The notes: generated from the sequence alone by a model not told the origin. 64,000 nucleotides of DNA from Acrocarpospora pleiomorpha (GCF_009687885.1 NZ_BLAF01000022.1:91022-155021); one strand, 5' to 3'. Positions 53,695-62,416 are shown, counted from the stretch's first letter. A program made the numbers and translations.

Positions 53695-55032
53695 TTACGA
53701 GTCGGGTGAACGGGCGGCGCATGTGTCCGGATCGCAGACATGGCGGATGGTCATCGTGTCCTGTTCGAGCCGGAGGATTGCCGCGAGTTCGCAGCCGAGG
53801 GCCATGCCCCGCTCTGCCGCTTCGAGCCGTACGCTCGACATCTGCGCCGCTGCGGTGCCTCTTCGGAACGTGATCTGACGTCCGCTGCCCTCGATTGTGA
53901 AGATCCTTTCCATCGGCGCCTGGCGTAGTCCCAATCGCCACGTGATCCATGGGCTGACGACTACGCCGCTTCCTCGCGCGATGTCCTTGTCCACCTTGAG
54001 ACGGAAAGCGAGCAGGCCCGATTCCTCGTTGTGGACCGCGTTGTCCGGTTGTCGCGGCTCCTTCTCGTCGGCGCTGATCGCGCCCCGCTCGACGAGACCG
54101 ATCCGCCCGTCATAGGTCAATCCGACGCGGGCGCTGATCAGGCACTGGTGGATACGGGAGTTGCTCACGAGGTAGCGGCGGCGCAGTTCGGCTGTGAGGT
54201 CACGGCGCGAGAGCGGCCCTAACTCGGTCAAGATCTCGATCATCGCTTCCAGCGCGTCAGAGTAATCGTACGCGCCGTCGCGAGGCCACTCGGTGAGCGC
54301 CCAGGTGCCCTCCGGGCGTACCTGACGGAATCGGTTGTCTCGCCGAAGCGCTTCGGTCGTCGCTTGAGCCTTCTGCCCGATCGCTTCGGAGATCGCCTCC
54401 GCACGCCTTGGTTCACCCTGGTCAGCCAGCCAGAGGTAAGCGGCGTCTCGTTTCTTGGCACCCCTGCGGACCCAGACACCCGAATCGTCCAGTGTCAGTG
54501 GGCTCTTGGCGGCGGACATGATCGAGCGGATGTCGAGGGATTCAGGGATCCCGGTGGCCGTCGCGTGTTCCCGCAACTCGTCCTTCCTGTACGGGGCTTC
54601 TTTGGCCAGCTCTCGTAGGAGCGCGTCCAGGGCGTCGGTCTTGAGCGCCCAGTGGTCGCTAAGTTCCTTCGACCATGCCCTGGGATGGCACAGGCCCTCC
54701 GCGACCAGGAGCGAGGCGCGAGCGACACCGCTGGCGTCGCGGAGGGTCTGCGACAACTCTTCATCGGATATCACGGTTCGTGTCCGCAAGAGTTCTCGGA
54801 TCTTGGTGGACCATGCAGGGTCGGCTCGCCGCGCCGCCTCGACCAGCCAGCGCCCGGCGCCCGAGATGATCTGTTGGGCCCTCTGGTGAGTGACTCCATG
54901 CGCTCGACCGATGCTGCGGTACGTTCGGTTCTCCGCGCGCATAATGAGCATGTCTCGCGAGCGTGGGTCGAGCGCCCGCCACGCCTTGACCAGCCAGCCG
55001 TCTGCCTTTGCTTCCTCACCTGTATCGTGCAT
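53695..55032 (-). CDS. Sigma-region-4-like / winged-helix protein
   Basis: 445 residues. Residues about 15-65 (WRALDPRSRDMLIMRAENRTYRSIGRAHGVTHQRAQQIISGAGRWL) resemble sigma-70 region 4.2, which binds promoter -35 elements. There is no region 2, so it is not a complete sigma factor. A middle part (about 205-245, EAISEAIGQKAQATTEALRRDNRFRQVRPEGTWALTEW) resembles a HARE-HTH winged helix known from RNA polymerase delta and restriction proteins. The C-terminal 150 residues are beta-rich and unrecognised. Its start shares one base with the upstream stop (TGATG). It may be the specificity or control subunit. Confidence 0.7.
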   Translation of the reverse strand: MHDTGEEAKADGWLVKAWRALDPRSRDMLIMRAENRTYRSIGRAHGVTHQRAQQIISGAGRWLVEAARRADPAWSTKIRELLRTRTVISDEELSQTLRDASGVARASLLVAEGLCHPRAWSKELSDHWALKTDALDALLRELAKEAPYRKDELREHATATGIPESLDIRSIMSAAKSPLTLDDSGVWVRRGAKKRDAAYLWLADQGEPRRAEAISEAIGQKAQATTEALRRDNRFRQVRPEGTWALTEWPRDGAYDYSDALEAMIEILTELGPLSRRDLTAELRRRYLVSNSRIHQCLISARVGLTYDGRIGLVERGAISADEKEPRQPDNAVHNEESGLLAFRLKVDKDIARGSGVVVSPWITWRLGLRQAPMERIFTIEGSGRQITFRRGTAAAQMSSVRLEAAERGMALGCELAAILRLEQDTMTIRHVCDPDTCAARSPDS

Positions 55033-55622
55033 CAGAGCGCATCCACGTGAACGATCTCCAGTCGACAGCGGGCGCCGATCTTGCGGTTCGTCTCCTGTTC
55101 GTCAGCGGGGATGGGCTTCTCGAAGGAGCTCACCACGCACAGCACCCACGGTGTGACGTCGCCGAACACCTCGGCCTTGATCGCGGCCCAGACGAGGTGC
55201 TTGAGCTGCTCGGACGGTGCCCATGTGAAGTGGCGCTCCTCTTCTCCGCAGCGGACACGGACGCGGAGGGGCTTGATGTCTCGTTTGCCGGGCACGATCT
55301 CCCAGCTTGGTCCCATAGCTCGTTCCACCAGGTCCTCAGCTCCCGCGAGCGGGTTCGCGACGTATTTGGCGTACCCTCCGACTCCGTACCGAGCGCGAGC
55401 GTATTCCTTCATGGGACTTTCCTTGATCCAGACGCGAGCTTTCTCATCGCTCAAGAAATCGCGGAGCCTGCCGCCAACCTCCGGATCGTCCATCCACCGG
55501 CTGTAGATGGCGCTGCGCTGGTCGCCGGTCAGGTATGACCAGCCGAGTTCTTCGGCGTCGGCGAACATCTTTTTGACGATCTTGTCTTTGAGTTCGGGGC
55601 TCATCGCGATAGGAGAGGGCAT
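55032..55622 (-). CDS. Orphan protein of the MORC-type operon
   Basis: 196 residues, not recognised. The N-terminal half is helical and charged (SPELKDKIVKKMFADAEELGW, SAIYSRWMDDPEVGGRLRDFL, VWIKESPMKEYARARYGVGGYAKYV). The C-terminal half is beta-rich (LRVRVRCGEEERHFTWAPSEQLKHLVWAAIKAEVFGDVTPWVLCVVSSFE). It has no membrane segment or signal. It begins 14 bp after the helicase gene and overlaps the sigma-like gene by one base, so it is a stable member of the operon. Confidence 0.75.
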   Translation of the reverse strand: MPSPIAMSPELKDKIVKKMFADAEELGWSYLTGDQRSAIYSRWMDDPEVGGRLRDFLSDEKARVWIKESPMKEYARARYGVGGYAKYVANPLAGAEDLVERAMGPSWEIVPGKRDIKPLRVRVRCGEEERHFTWAPSEQLKHLVWAAIKAEVFGDVTPWVLCVVSSFEKPIPADEQETNRKIGARCRLEIVHVDAL

Positions 55623-55636
55623 GGAGTGGCTCCTGT

Positions 55637-57292
55637 TTATTCGGGGAATTGCAGGCGCACTTCGTCGGCTGCGGTTTCGAGGCTGGCCGCGTCTTGAATC
55701 CAGTGATCGAGCAGCGTACCGGCGGTTTCGTCGCTGAACTCGATTCGAGAGCCGTGAGGTAGGCGCACACGAAGGTCTTCGTGTTCAAAGGCTTCCAGGG
55801 CGCGACGCAAGTCCAAGGTCGCCGCGACGCGGCGGATGTCTGTGACGAAATCCAGGACCTTCAGCGCCTTTTTGCCTGGGCTGAGCCGCAGCCCACGGCC
55901 GAGTTGCTGGACGAAGATCCGTCGGCTGTGCGTCACTCTGAGGAACGCGATCAGGTTCACGTCTGGGACGTCGACGCCCTCATTGAACACGTCGACGCAA
56001 GTGATGATCGGAACTCGTCCGAGTCGGAACTCATTGAGGAGGATCTGGCGACGCTGGCGGGCCAGGCCGCTGTGCAGGTACGACGCCCGTCGCCAGGCGT
56101 TGTCGGATGTTGCCAGCATGTTGGCCATCCGCTCGGCGTGCTCGATCGTCTGGCAGAACAGGATCGCCCGCGGATCCGGAGTCGCCCGCCATGCCTCGCG
56201 CAACTGCTCGATGATCTCCTCATCCCGCTGAGGTAGGAACAGGGTCTTGTTCAGCTCCTTGATCGAGTACCCATGTCTGCTGTTCTTGCGGATGGTCTCC
56301 CAGTCGAGGTTGTCTACGAACAAGCGGTAGTCGACCGCTGACAGATAGCCAGCAGCCATCCCTTCCGCGATGCTCATCGTGTAACTAGGCCGGCCGAACC
56401 TCGCGGTGATGTCGAACTTGTCGCCCCTCCATGGCGTCGCGGTGACACCGAACTGCCCGGACTCGACACACAGATTGAGCAGTTCGGCGAAACGTCCGTT
56501 CTCACCTACGTGATGGGTCTCGTCGATCATCACGAGCTCGGGTGGCCACCCTGCGCGGACCGCACCGAGGACCGATTCCACGGTGCCGACCAGGACGCCG
56601 TCGAGCGACGACGGTTTCGTGTCGCCCGTCAACAGACGGGTGGGAGTCCTCTTGTCGAGATGACGCCACAGCGCTCGCTCCAATTGCTCGACCAATTCCT
56701 TCATGTGCGCGGCGACCAGCACCCGCGCGCCGGGCTTGGCTTCTAGGAAGCGGCGGATCACTTCCCCGCCTACAACGGTCTTGCCGAGCCCGGTAGCCAG
56801 CACGAGCAACGCGCGCCCGGTGTCCGACAAATCCCCCCACACAGCGTCAGCGGCCGAGAGCTGATAGTCGCGAAGCGCGTATTCCGTCGGGACCCGGTCC
56901 GGCATCCGCTCCCAGATCGCGGCCAGAGTCGGACCATCCCACACGGTGATCTTGATACCGACCGATTCGAGCGCGCGACGACGCTCCTCCGCCGAGCGGT
57001 TCAGCCCGAGATTCGTCACGAGCACTGCGCGATCGGCCGCGTATCGGGTGCGTGCCCGTTCGACCTCGTCGATTCCCGAGCGGTCGATCGCCCTCCGGCT
57101 CGACCACTTGCACTGGAACACCCACTGCTCGCGCTCTCGTACGGCCAGGATGTCCGCGCCTTGGTCGTTCGCGCCGTCCACTACGCGGACGTCCACGAAT
57201 CCCAGATGCCAAAGCGCCCTCTCGACCGCGTGAGGAAGCCCGAAGGGACCGCCATCGAGGAGCGCCCCCGCCGACAGGAATCCGCCGCTCAT
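55637..57292 (-). CDS. Mrr-like nuclease fused to SF2 helicase
   Basis: 551 residues from the ATG at 57292, which overlaps the previous stop (ATGA); the frame is open upstream. Residues about 15-120 are a PD-(D/E)xK restriction domain of Mrr type: Glu23, Asp47 (GADILA) and Gln60-x-Lys62 (FQCKW). Then follows a superfamily II helicase with Walker A ATGLGKT (166-172), DETHH (257-261), TATPWRGD (284-291) and QLGRGLRLSPG. It would translocate on DNA with ATP and cut. It is the likely effector of the system. Confidence 0.9.
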   Translation of the reverse strand: MSGGFLSAGALLDGGPFGLPHAVERALWHLGFVDVRVVDGANDQGADILAVREREQWVFQCKWSSRRAIDRSGIDEVERARTRYAADRAVLVTNLGLNRSAEERRRALESVGIKITVWDGPTLAAIWERMPDRVPTEYALRDYQLSAADAVWGDLSDTGRALLVLATGLGKTVVGGEVIRRFLEAKPGARVLVAAHMKELVEQLERALWRHLDKRTPTRLLTGDTKPSSLDGVLVGTVESVLGAVRAGWPPELVMIDETHHVGENGRFAELLNLCVESGQFGVTATPWRGDKFDITARFGRPSYTMSIAEGMAAGYLSAVDYRLFVDNLDWETIRKNSRHGYSIKELNKTLFLPQRDEEIIEQLREAWRATPDPRAILFCQTIEHAERMANMLATSDNAWRRASYLHSGLARQRRQILLNEFRLGRVPIITCVDVFNEGVDVPDVNLIAFLRVTHSRRIFVQQLGRGLRLSPGKKALKVLDFVTDIRRVAATLDLRRALEAFEHEDLRVRLPHGSRIEFSDETAGTLLDHWIQDAASLETAADEVRLQFPE

Positions 57293-59640
57293 GACTCGCT
57301 GGCGATCTCGTCGGAGAGCAGTCTGATGCTCAGACGGGTCCGGAGAAGCTGCTGCGGGCTGAGATCGGAGCTGTCGAAGCTGACCAAGGTAGCGATGTCC
57401 GTCAAATATCCGACCACTCTCGCGAGGCTGATCCGGCGCGCCGACATCGCCGACACCGACGTGTACGGGCCGACGAATACGTTGCCGTCCATGAACGCCT
57501 CCGGCCACGACTCCAGCAATTTCACCGTGAACAACGGTGGGACGTACATCAAGAACTCACTGGTTTCGCCCAGCCTCCCCGTAAGAGCGACCTGACCGTT
57601 CGCGATCATCGCGTTCTCCGTCGCGGTGAGTTCGTCCGGAGACAAGTACTGGTAGGCGCGGGGCGGGTCGATATCGACCCGGCTGGCCATCCGCATCCTT
57701 AGGTCGGTCAGCAACTCCCTCGCTTCACCGGCGACGACGTCGGCTTTCAGCGCGTGATCAGGAAGGCATATCGCCCGAAGATCGGCGACCAACTGAGCGT
57801 GGGTCAGTCCAGTCTCCGCCTTCACCTTCAGGACCGTGGCCAGTTCGACGAGCAGCAGGTCGGCTGGTTCGACCCCGAGTTTGGAGAACACTTCATGATC
57901 CCCGTCGATGAAGGCGGTGGCTCTGCCGCCCGCGCTCTGGGCGATAAGGACCGGAGTGACCAGGCCCAAGTCGTCAGTGAGCTGCGCGCCTTTCAGAAGT
58001 CTGGTCTCGACTTGGAGGAAACCGACCTTGGGGGAGCCGAAATCGCGCGACAGCTCGGGCATGGCTCGGGAGTTCGCCCGGTATCGAGCCAGGCGATCTT
58101 GCGCGGTCTCTTTCTTGGTCGGGGGAGCTTTCGCGGTGGACGAATCGCTCGCGTCGTCATCAGGTTTGGAGGGGCTAGGTCGCGAGCCGCTGACGTCGAT
58201 GCCGAGCGCGTCGAGTACGGCGGCCTCATCCGGCCGGACAGGGGAGTTGTTCTGAGCGATGTCGAGCTTGGCCTTCTTGCCCTGGGAGTCGTGCGCGACA
58301 ACGGCGTTCCACCAGAGCTGATCCGTCTGATACTCGGCGTCCCCGCGGTGGAACAGGTCCGCCCAGCGCCGAGTGGTGTCATGGATCGGACGGGCGCCAT
58401 CGCCGGGGATCAGATAACGGAGTCCCGCGTCGTTCCGCCGGTAACCCTTGAACAGCCGGGCCAGCGGGCTCGGGTTCTCCAGGTATCCCAGGCGCTTGGC
58501 CTTCTCGGGCTGCAGGGGACCGGGACCCCTGAGGTAGTCGATCGCGGCCCGCCAACTGCGGTCCCCATACTCGAACGCGTTCTTCTGATACGTGACCGGC
58601 ACATGGTCGAGGTGGATCTCACCAATGATCCTGCCGCCCTGATGCGCCATCTCGACCGGGTACTCGATGTCGACCAATCCCTGTGGATCGTTGGGGTTGG
58701 ACCACTCGAACAACCGCTTATCCCACTGAAGGATCTTTCGGCCGTTCCGCAGGAAGTCGATGCCGTACTCGCGCTTGTGGAGATGCCGCTGAATCCCCAG
58801 CCACCCGTGGATACGGCGATCGCGCAGCGTCAGCCGCTCACCTTCACACTGTTCGCACTTCCCCTTGTTGGGGATTTGCCAGTTCCCGCAGTCGACGCAG
58901 GCGTCGGCGGGCTCGAATCGCTCGTCGATCTCGATGTACGCCGGGATTCTCTCGGAAGAAGCCCCGCCCCCGAAGATCACGTGCCGATCGTCTCCCCAGC
59001 GGCAGTGCCGCTTGGGTTTGACCCGCTGCCCGCCGACCCAGAGCTCATAGCCCTTTTCGTCCAGGATGTACGAGTACGCGCGACCGAGCGTGGACCGTAG
59101 ATTGGCCGCGTTCCTAGTTAGCCAATCCGCGCGATCCGGATGGAGTCGAGAGATCTCGATCTTCGTTCCGTGCTCGTTCGGCTCGGCCTTCGGCTCGCTG
59201 ATGTCCTCGGCCTCGAAGTCGTCCCCGATCCGATCGAGGTCGATCTCTACGCCGATCCAGTGCGGGTCGCCCGCCCGGGTCGTGAGAACACGGGTGCGCC
59301 TACCCAAGCGCGCGGTGCTGACGTTGAAGCCCATGCCGAACAGGCCAAGCTTGTCGAAACGATCGTTGTTCGACCAGCCGGCTCGGACCGCGAGCTCCAG
59401 TTCTTCGTAGCTCATCCCGCGCCCGGTGTCCTGGATGACGACCTTCGCCTCGTGGGACTTCGCGCCATGGGACGGCAAGCTCACGCTCACCTTGAAGCCG
59501 CCTGCCCACGGAACGCCGGACTTCATGATCTCCGTGAAGTCATCGAAGGCGTTGTCCACGAGCTCGGCGACGCATTGCCACTCATCGAACTCGATCTCGC
59601 CTAGCATCTTCAAGATGCGAGACGACGGCGTGATTTTCAA
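57289..59640 (-). CDS. MORC-like GHKL ATPase with zinc ribbon
   Basis: 783 residues. The GHKL ATP site is complete: Glu26 and Asn30 (ELVDNAFDD), DTGRGM (71-76) and GLFGMGFN (99-106). A transducer-like S5 domain follows. It is interrupted by a zinc ribbon, Cys248-x2-Cys251 and Cys262-x2-Cys265. A low-complexity linker (about 485-510) joins a C-terminal domain of about 270 residues. MORC/MutL-like ATPases act as ATP-driven clamps on DNA. Start is TTG with GGAGG four bases before; no nearby ATG fits. First gene of the operon. Confidence 0.88.
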   Translation of the reverse strand: MKITPSSRILKMLGEIEFDEWQCVAELVDNAFDDFTEIMKSGVPWAGGFKVSVSLPSHGAKSHEAKVVIQDTGRGMSYEELELAVRAGWSNNDRFDKLGLFGMGFNVSTARLGRRTRVLTTRAGDPHWIGVEIDLDRIGDDFEAEDISEPKAEPNEHGTKIEISRLHPDRADWLTRNAANLRSTLGRAYSYILDEKGYELWVGGQRVKPKRHCRWGDDRHVIFGGGASSERIPAYIEIDERFEPADACVDCGNWQIPNKGKCEQCEGERLTLRDRRIHGWLGIQRHLHKREYGIDFLRNGRKILQWDKRLFEWSNPNDPQGLVDIEYPVEMAHQGGRIIGEIHLDHVPVTYQKNAFEYGDRSWRAAIDYLRGPGPLQPEKAKRLGYLENPSPLARLFKGYRRNDAGLRYLIPGDGARPIHDTTRRWADLFHRGDAEYQTDQLWWNAVVAHDSQGKKAKLDIAQNNSPVRPDEAAVLDALGIDVSGSRPSPSKPDDDASDSSTAKAPPTKKETAQDRLARYRANSRAMPELSRDFGSPKVGFLQVETRLLKGAQLTDDLGLVTPVLIAQSAGGRATAFIDGDHEVFSKLGVEPADLLLVELATVLKVKAETGLTHAQLVADLRAICLPDHALKADVVAGEARELLTDLRMRMASRVDIDPPRAYQYLSPDELTATENAMIANGQVALTGRLGETSEFLMYVPPLFTVKLLESWPEAFMDGNVFVGPYTSVSAMSARRISLARVVGYLTDIATLVSFDSSDLSPQQLLRTRLSIRLLSDEIASES

Positions 59641-60041
59641 TTTTCCTCCGTGCTCGGATCAGTATTTTGGGCACGCCGAATAGAGCGAGGAAGGATTGCG
59701 TCTCAGTTCGACGACGACATACCCCAACGCGCACATCGATCAGTTAATAGCTCAGGCTATGCCAGGAGGGGGCACCTTGATGGCCCAAACTTGTATACCC
59801 GTGCGATGTGTGTTAAGCGCGACAATCGTAGATGCTTCAGACGCTCGGTGCCGCGGGAGGCAAGGCTTCTTTTGGATCATTCCATGTGGCCCCGACGGCT
59901 CCCCAGCAGAGGGTCGCGCACACCTCCACTGACACTGCGGATGCCGAGGATTCATCCGGGCAGGTAGCAAGCATGATCGCGTATTTGCACGTTCTGGGCC
60001 GGGGGAGTTGGGGAAGCGTCGTCACGGCATGATGATCTGCC

Positions 60042-60101
60042 ATGTTGGTGCGCCTAGCCCACCTTGCCGTGACGAACACCTTCTCGTTCCTGCGGCTGCT
60101 G
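60042..60101 (+). pseudogene. Possible N-terminal remnant of an integrase-core transposase
   Basis: Twenty codons read MLVRLAHLAVTNTFSFLRLL and then lose similarity. This matches from memory the start of a common actinobacterial DDE transposase (MLVRLAYLxVTNxFAxLRLL). Too short to be certain. Confidence 0.4.
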
Positions 60102-60379
60102 TCTGGAGGTTGGCGTGGCGGTGCGGGTTAAGCGCGGTCGGGGGGCGCTTCCCCGCTCCGCCACGCGCAGAGGGGGCTCCCCGGCCAATGCGTCTCCGGG
60201 TGTCCAGCCCTAGGAATCCGTAGTGCTGGGCTGAGACATCCGATCGGCGGGAGGTGTCAAGTCGGTCCGGATTGACCGCCGACGCGAACGGCGAGTTGCG
60301 GGCAGCGGGTGGCCCGCAGATGCGACCGGGACCGAATCACTCCACGGGATGGACTGGGAGCCTGGACACCGCACATGTG

Positions 60380-60426
60380 GAGAACTGTCTACGCATGAGG
60401 ATCGATGATCTGCGTATGGAGTTCTC
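60380..60426. repeat. Interrupted inverted repeat
   Basis: GAGAACT (60380-60386) pairs with AGTTCTC (60420-60426), and inside it TACGCA (60390-60395) pairs with TGCGTA (60411-60416). The 15-base centre contains GATCGATGATC. The spacing between paired blocks is nearly symmetric. It could be a protein-binding site such as a centromere, recombination or transfer site. Confidence 0.5.
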
Positions 60427-60496
60427 GCGAACGGACCGCAACACCCAGCCGACTGGCGGATCCAAGAGTCACATCAGCGAGTCGGCAGAGCCAGTC

Positions 60497-60544
60497 ACCT
60501 CGCTCCATAGTCCGGCAAACACCTCGCTCCATAGTCCGGCAAAC
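60497..60544. repeat. Two perfect tandem 24-bp repeats
   Basis: ACCTCGCTCCATAGTCCGGC plus AAAC occurs twice in direct succession (60497-60520 and 60521-60544). Two units are too few for an array; they may be a recent slippage duplication or an iteron-like site. Confidence 0.75.
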
Positions 60545-60694
60545 GCATCGCGACCCGGCCGATTTCACCCCTTCGGTGATGCCAAGTGCTACGCCTTGAG
60601 TCATCGACGGCTCGACGACCTCAACGCGGGTGCCTCCGCAGGCTCCTACTCGCCACAGAGGATCTCTCGTTACTTCTTTGTTATCAATTCAGCA

Positions 60695-60718
60695 TCTCAA
60701 GCCTAACCAGGCTTGAGA
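60695..60718. terminator. Perfect 10-bp hairpin
   Basis: TCTCAAGCCT (60695-60704) and AGGCTTGAGA (60709-60718) with an AACC loop. There is no T-run on either side. It may end transcription read-through between the two divergent halves of the island. Confidence 0.45.
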
Positions 60719-60910
60719 CCAGGGCAAATTAGGCCGGGCTTGAGCCCAACTGCCTTGGTTTGCCGGGTGCTGAGATGATGGGTATCTGCGGTCTAGTTGT
60801 GCTCTAGTCATCTCCGTCGTTATGGTGACCAGACACGGGCCTGAAGGGTGTTGAGCGCCGACACAGGACGGCCTTCCGATCGAGAAACCGTCCTGATAGG
60901 TCATCAAATA

Positions 60911-61264
60911 ATGAACCTCAAGTCCTGGAAGGTCTGGGGGGCTTTCGCTACAGCGGGGGTGGGCGTTGCCGTGAACCTCGCTACTGAGTGGAAGTACAAC
61001 CTGCTGGCATGGGCTGCAGTGCCCGTCCTGAGCGCACTGGCACTGTGGCTCGCTTCTATGGCTGATCGGGGTGGACAGCGTGAGGTTACTGGCCATATGG
61101 GGCAGCAGATCCTGCCGGTCTTGCGCTGGGAAGAGCGAAACGGACACGCTCACAGGATGGTATCAACGACGAGCGAGAAGGTCGCAACCGAGTTTCTCAA
61201 GCGGGTTCCACCTCCACTGGATTCGCCTTACGAACCACCTCGCCACAGCTCTAGCCAATTCTAG
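60911..61264 (+). CDS. Small two-helix membrane protein
   Basis: 117 residues from the ATG at 60911. Two hydrophobic segments (about 7-24, VWGAFATAGVGVAVNLA, and 28-48, NLLAWAAVPVLSALALWLASM) are followed by a soluble tail. The ribosome-binding sequence is weak, and an 8-bp dyad CAGGACGG/CCGTCCTG ends 15 bp before the start. It lies 18 bp before the ParB-domain gene and is probably co-transcribed with it. Function unknown. Confidence 0.6.
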   Translation: MNLKSWKVWGAFATAGVGVAVNLATEWKYNLLAWAAVPVLSALALWLASMADRGGQREVTGHMGQQILPVLRWEERNGHAHRMVSTTSEKVATEFLKRVPPPLDSPYEPPRHSSSQF

Positions 61265-61282
61265 ATACGGAGGTCTCGCCCC

Positions 61283-62092
61283 ATGGCCAAGTCTCGTTTC
61301 CAGTATGTTCTCCCAGATCACCGCGTTGAGTACGGCGTTGAGGTCGATATCGACTCGCTAAAGATCGATGAAGAAGCGCAGCGTGGGCTCAACCCGAAGC
61401 GCGCGAAGAGTATCGCTGACGGCCTGATCGTGGACGCTCTCGGCTCGATCGTGGTCTCTGAGCGCGCTGACGGCAACCGGTACGTCGTTGATGGCATGCA
61501 CCGTTCCGAGGCCTGCAGGATCAGGGGTCTTCGGACGATCAAGGCGGAGATTCACTACGGCCTCACTCAGCAGCAGGAGGCGACTCTCTTTCTTATCAAG
61601 AACCGGGAGTCGGCCAAGGTCAGCACGCTGGACGAGTACAGAGTCGGTCTAACCGCCGGGGATGCCCTCTGTGTCGGCGTGGATCAAGTACTCAAGAGCC
61701 ATGGCCTTGGTCTAGGTTCGAGCTCGACGAACAGTGTGGGCGCAGTATCGGCCGTGCTACGCATCACGAGGCAGTATGGACCGGAGATCCTAGATCGAAC
61801 CCTGAAGGTGGTTGAGACGGCCTGGGGCAGGGACAAGGAGTCCTGGGACGGCGTGATTCTGGGCGGCGTAGCGATGTTCCTTAGTCGTCACGGTTCCAGC
61901 ATTGATGACGATGAGCTGGGGAAGAAAATGCTCAAGCGGGGATTGGCAGCGCGGTGGCGATCTGAAGCTTTGACCCGAGCATCGAACGGCGGCTACAACA
62001 ACAGTGGCACCGGGTCGCGAGAGAGTCAGTGCTACCAGATGGTCGTCGAATGCTGGAACAAGGGGCGAACTGCCACCAACCGCGTCGGCTAA
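61283..62092 (+). CDS. ParB N-terminal-domain protein
   Basis: 269 residues. VDIDSLKIDEEAQRGLNPKRAKSIADGL and YVVDGMHRSEACRIRG form the ParB/sulfiredoxin-like domain with its DGxHR nucleotide-binding motif. The C-terminal half has no recognised centromere-binding helix-turn-helix. The ATG follows GGAGG. Such proteins occur on actinobacterial plasmids and integrative elements. It could be the functional partner of the ParA at 47398-48453, 13 kb away, or an independent CTP/nucleotide-binding switch. Confidence 0.75.
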   Translation: MAKSRFQYVLPDHRVEYGVEVDIDSLKIDEEAQRGLNPKRAKSIADGLIVDALGSIVVSERADGNRYVVDGMHRSEACRIRGLRTIKAEIHYGLTQQQEATLFLIKNRESAKVSTLDEYRVGLTAGDALCVGVDQVLKSHGLGLGSSSTNSVGAVSAVLRITRQYGPEILDRTLKVVETAWGRDKESWDGVILGGVAMFLSRHGSSIDDDELGKKMLKRGLAARWRSEALTRASNGGYNNSGTGSRESQCYQMVVECWNKGRTATNRVG

Positions 62093-62261
62093 TTTGATCC
62101 AAATGCCGGCACAGCGGCGCAGAACGAACGGGGCTTTACCACCCATGCGGCCGATCATTCCAGAATGATTTTGTGCGGTGCAGATAGTGCCGCAGCTACT
62201 CCTGCCGAACGTTCAACTATCGGACGGTTTAGAGGCTACAGGCTTGGCCCGGCCGAACCGG

Positions 62262-62416
62262 CCGCGGCCCGCCCACCACACCAAGGTCACCAAAGGACTG
62301 GGCGGCCGGGCTAGCTATGGCCTTCAAGCTGATCGAGTCGGTCAGGCCCTGTTAACGCGCCCCACCTCGTTGCCCCGGTCCGCGCCGGAACGAAGTTCAT
62401 TTCGCTGAATCCGTAG
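62262..62416 (+). pseudogene. C-terminal remnant of a mutator-type transposase
   Basis: Pieces TKVTKGLGGRAS, then MAFKLIESV (from 62317) and VNAPHLVAPVRAGTKFISLN with a TAG at 62414 lie in order but in different frames. They match from memory the C-terminal end of actinobacterial transposases of the RWRAVNAPHLVALVRAGAxF type. The catalytic part is missing. Confidence 0.55.

Larger units (their letters stand above)
59641..60910. other. Long non-coding stretch with dyads, repeats and IS debris
   Basis: 1270 bp without a convincing gene. It should contain the promoter of the MORC-type operon at its left end. Visible structures are inverted repeats CGTCACGGCA/TGCCGTGACG (60020-60074), a possible transposase start at 60042, an interrupted dyad (60380-60426), a 24-bp tandem repeat (60497-60544), a perfect hairpin (60695-60718), GGGCTTGAGCCC (60736-60747) and an 8-bp dyad (60864-60895) just before the next gene. 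A 150-codon frame at 60254-60706 lacks coding character. Confidence 0.5.

Noticed and set aside
51518..59640. BREX or DISARM system
   Set aside because: No PglX/PglZ, BrxC, DrmA or DrmB-like proteins; the GHKL ATPase and Vsr point to a MORC-type system.
60497..60544. CRISPR array
   Set aside because: Two abutting 24-bp units without spacers and no cas genes nearby.
60254..60706. 150-codon open frame
   Set aside because: Composition is not protein-like, it includes the tandem repeat, and its end lies inside a hairpin.
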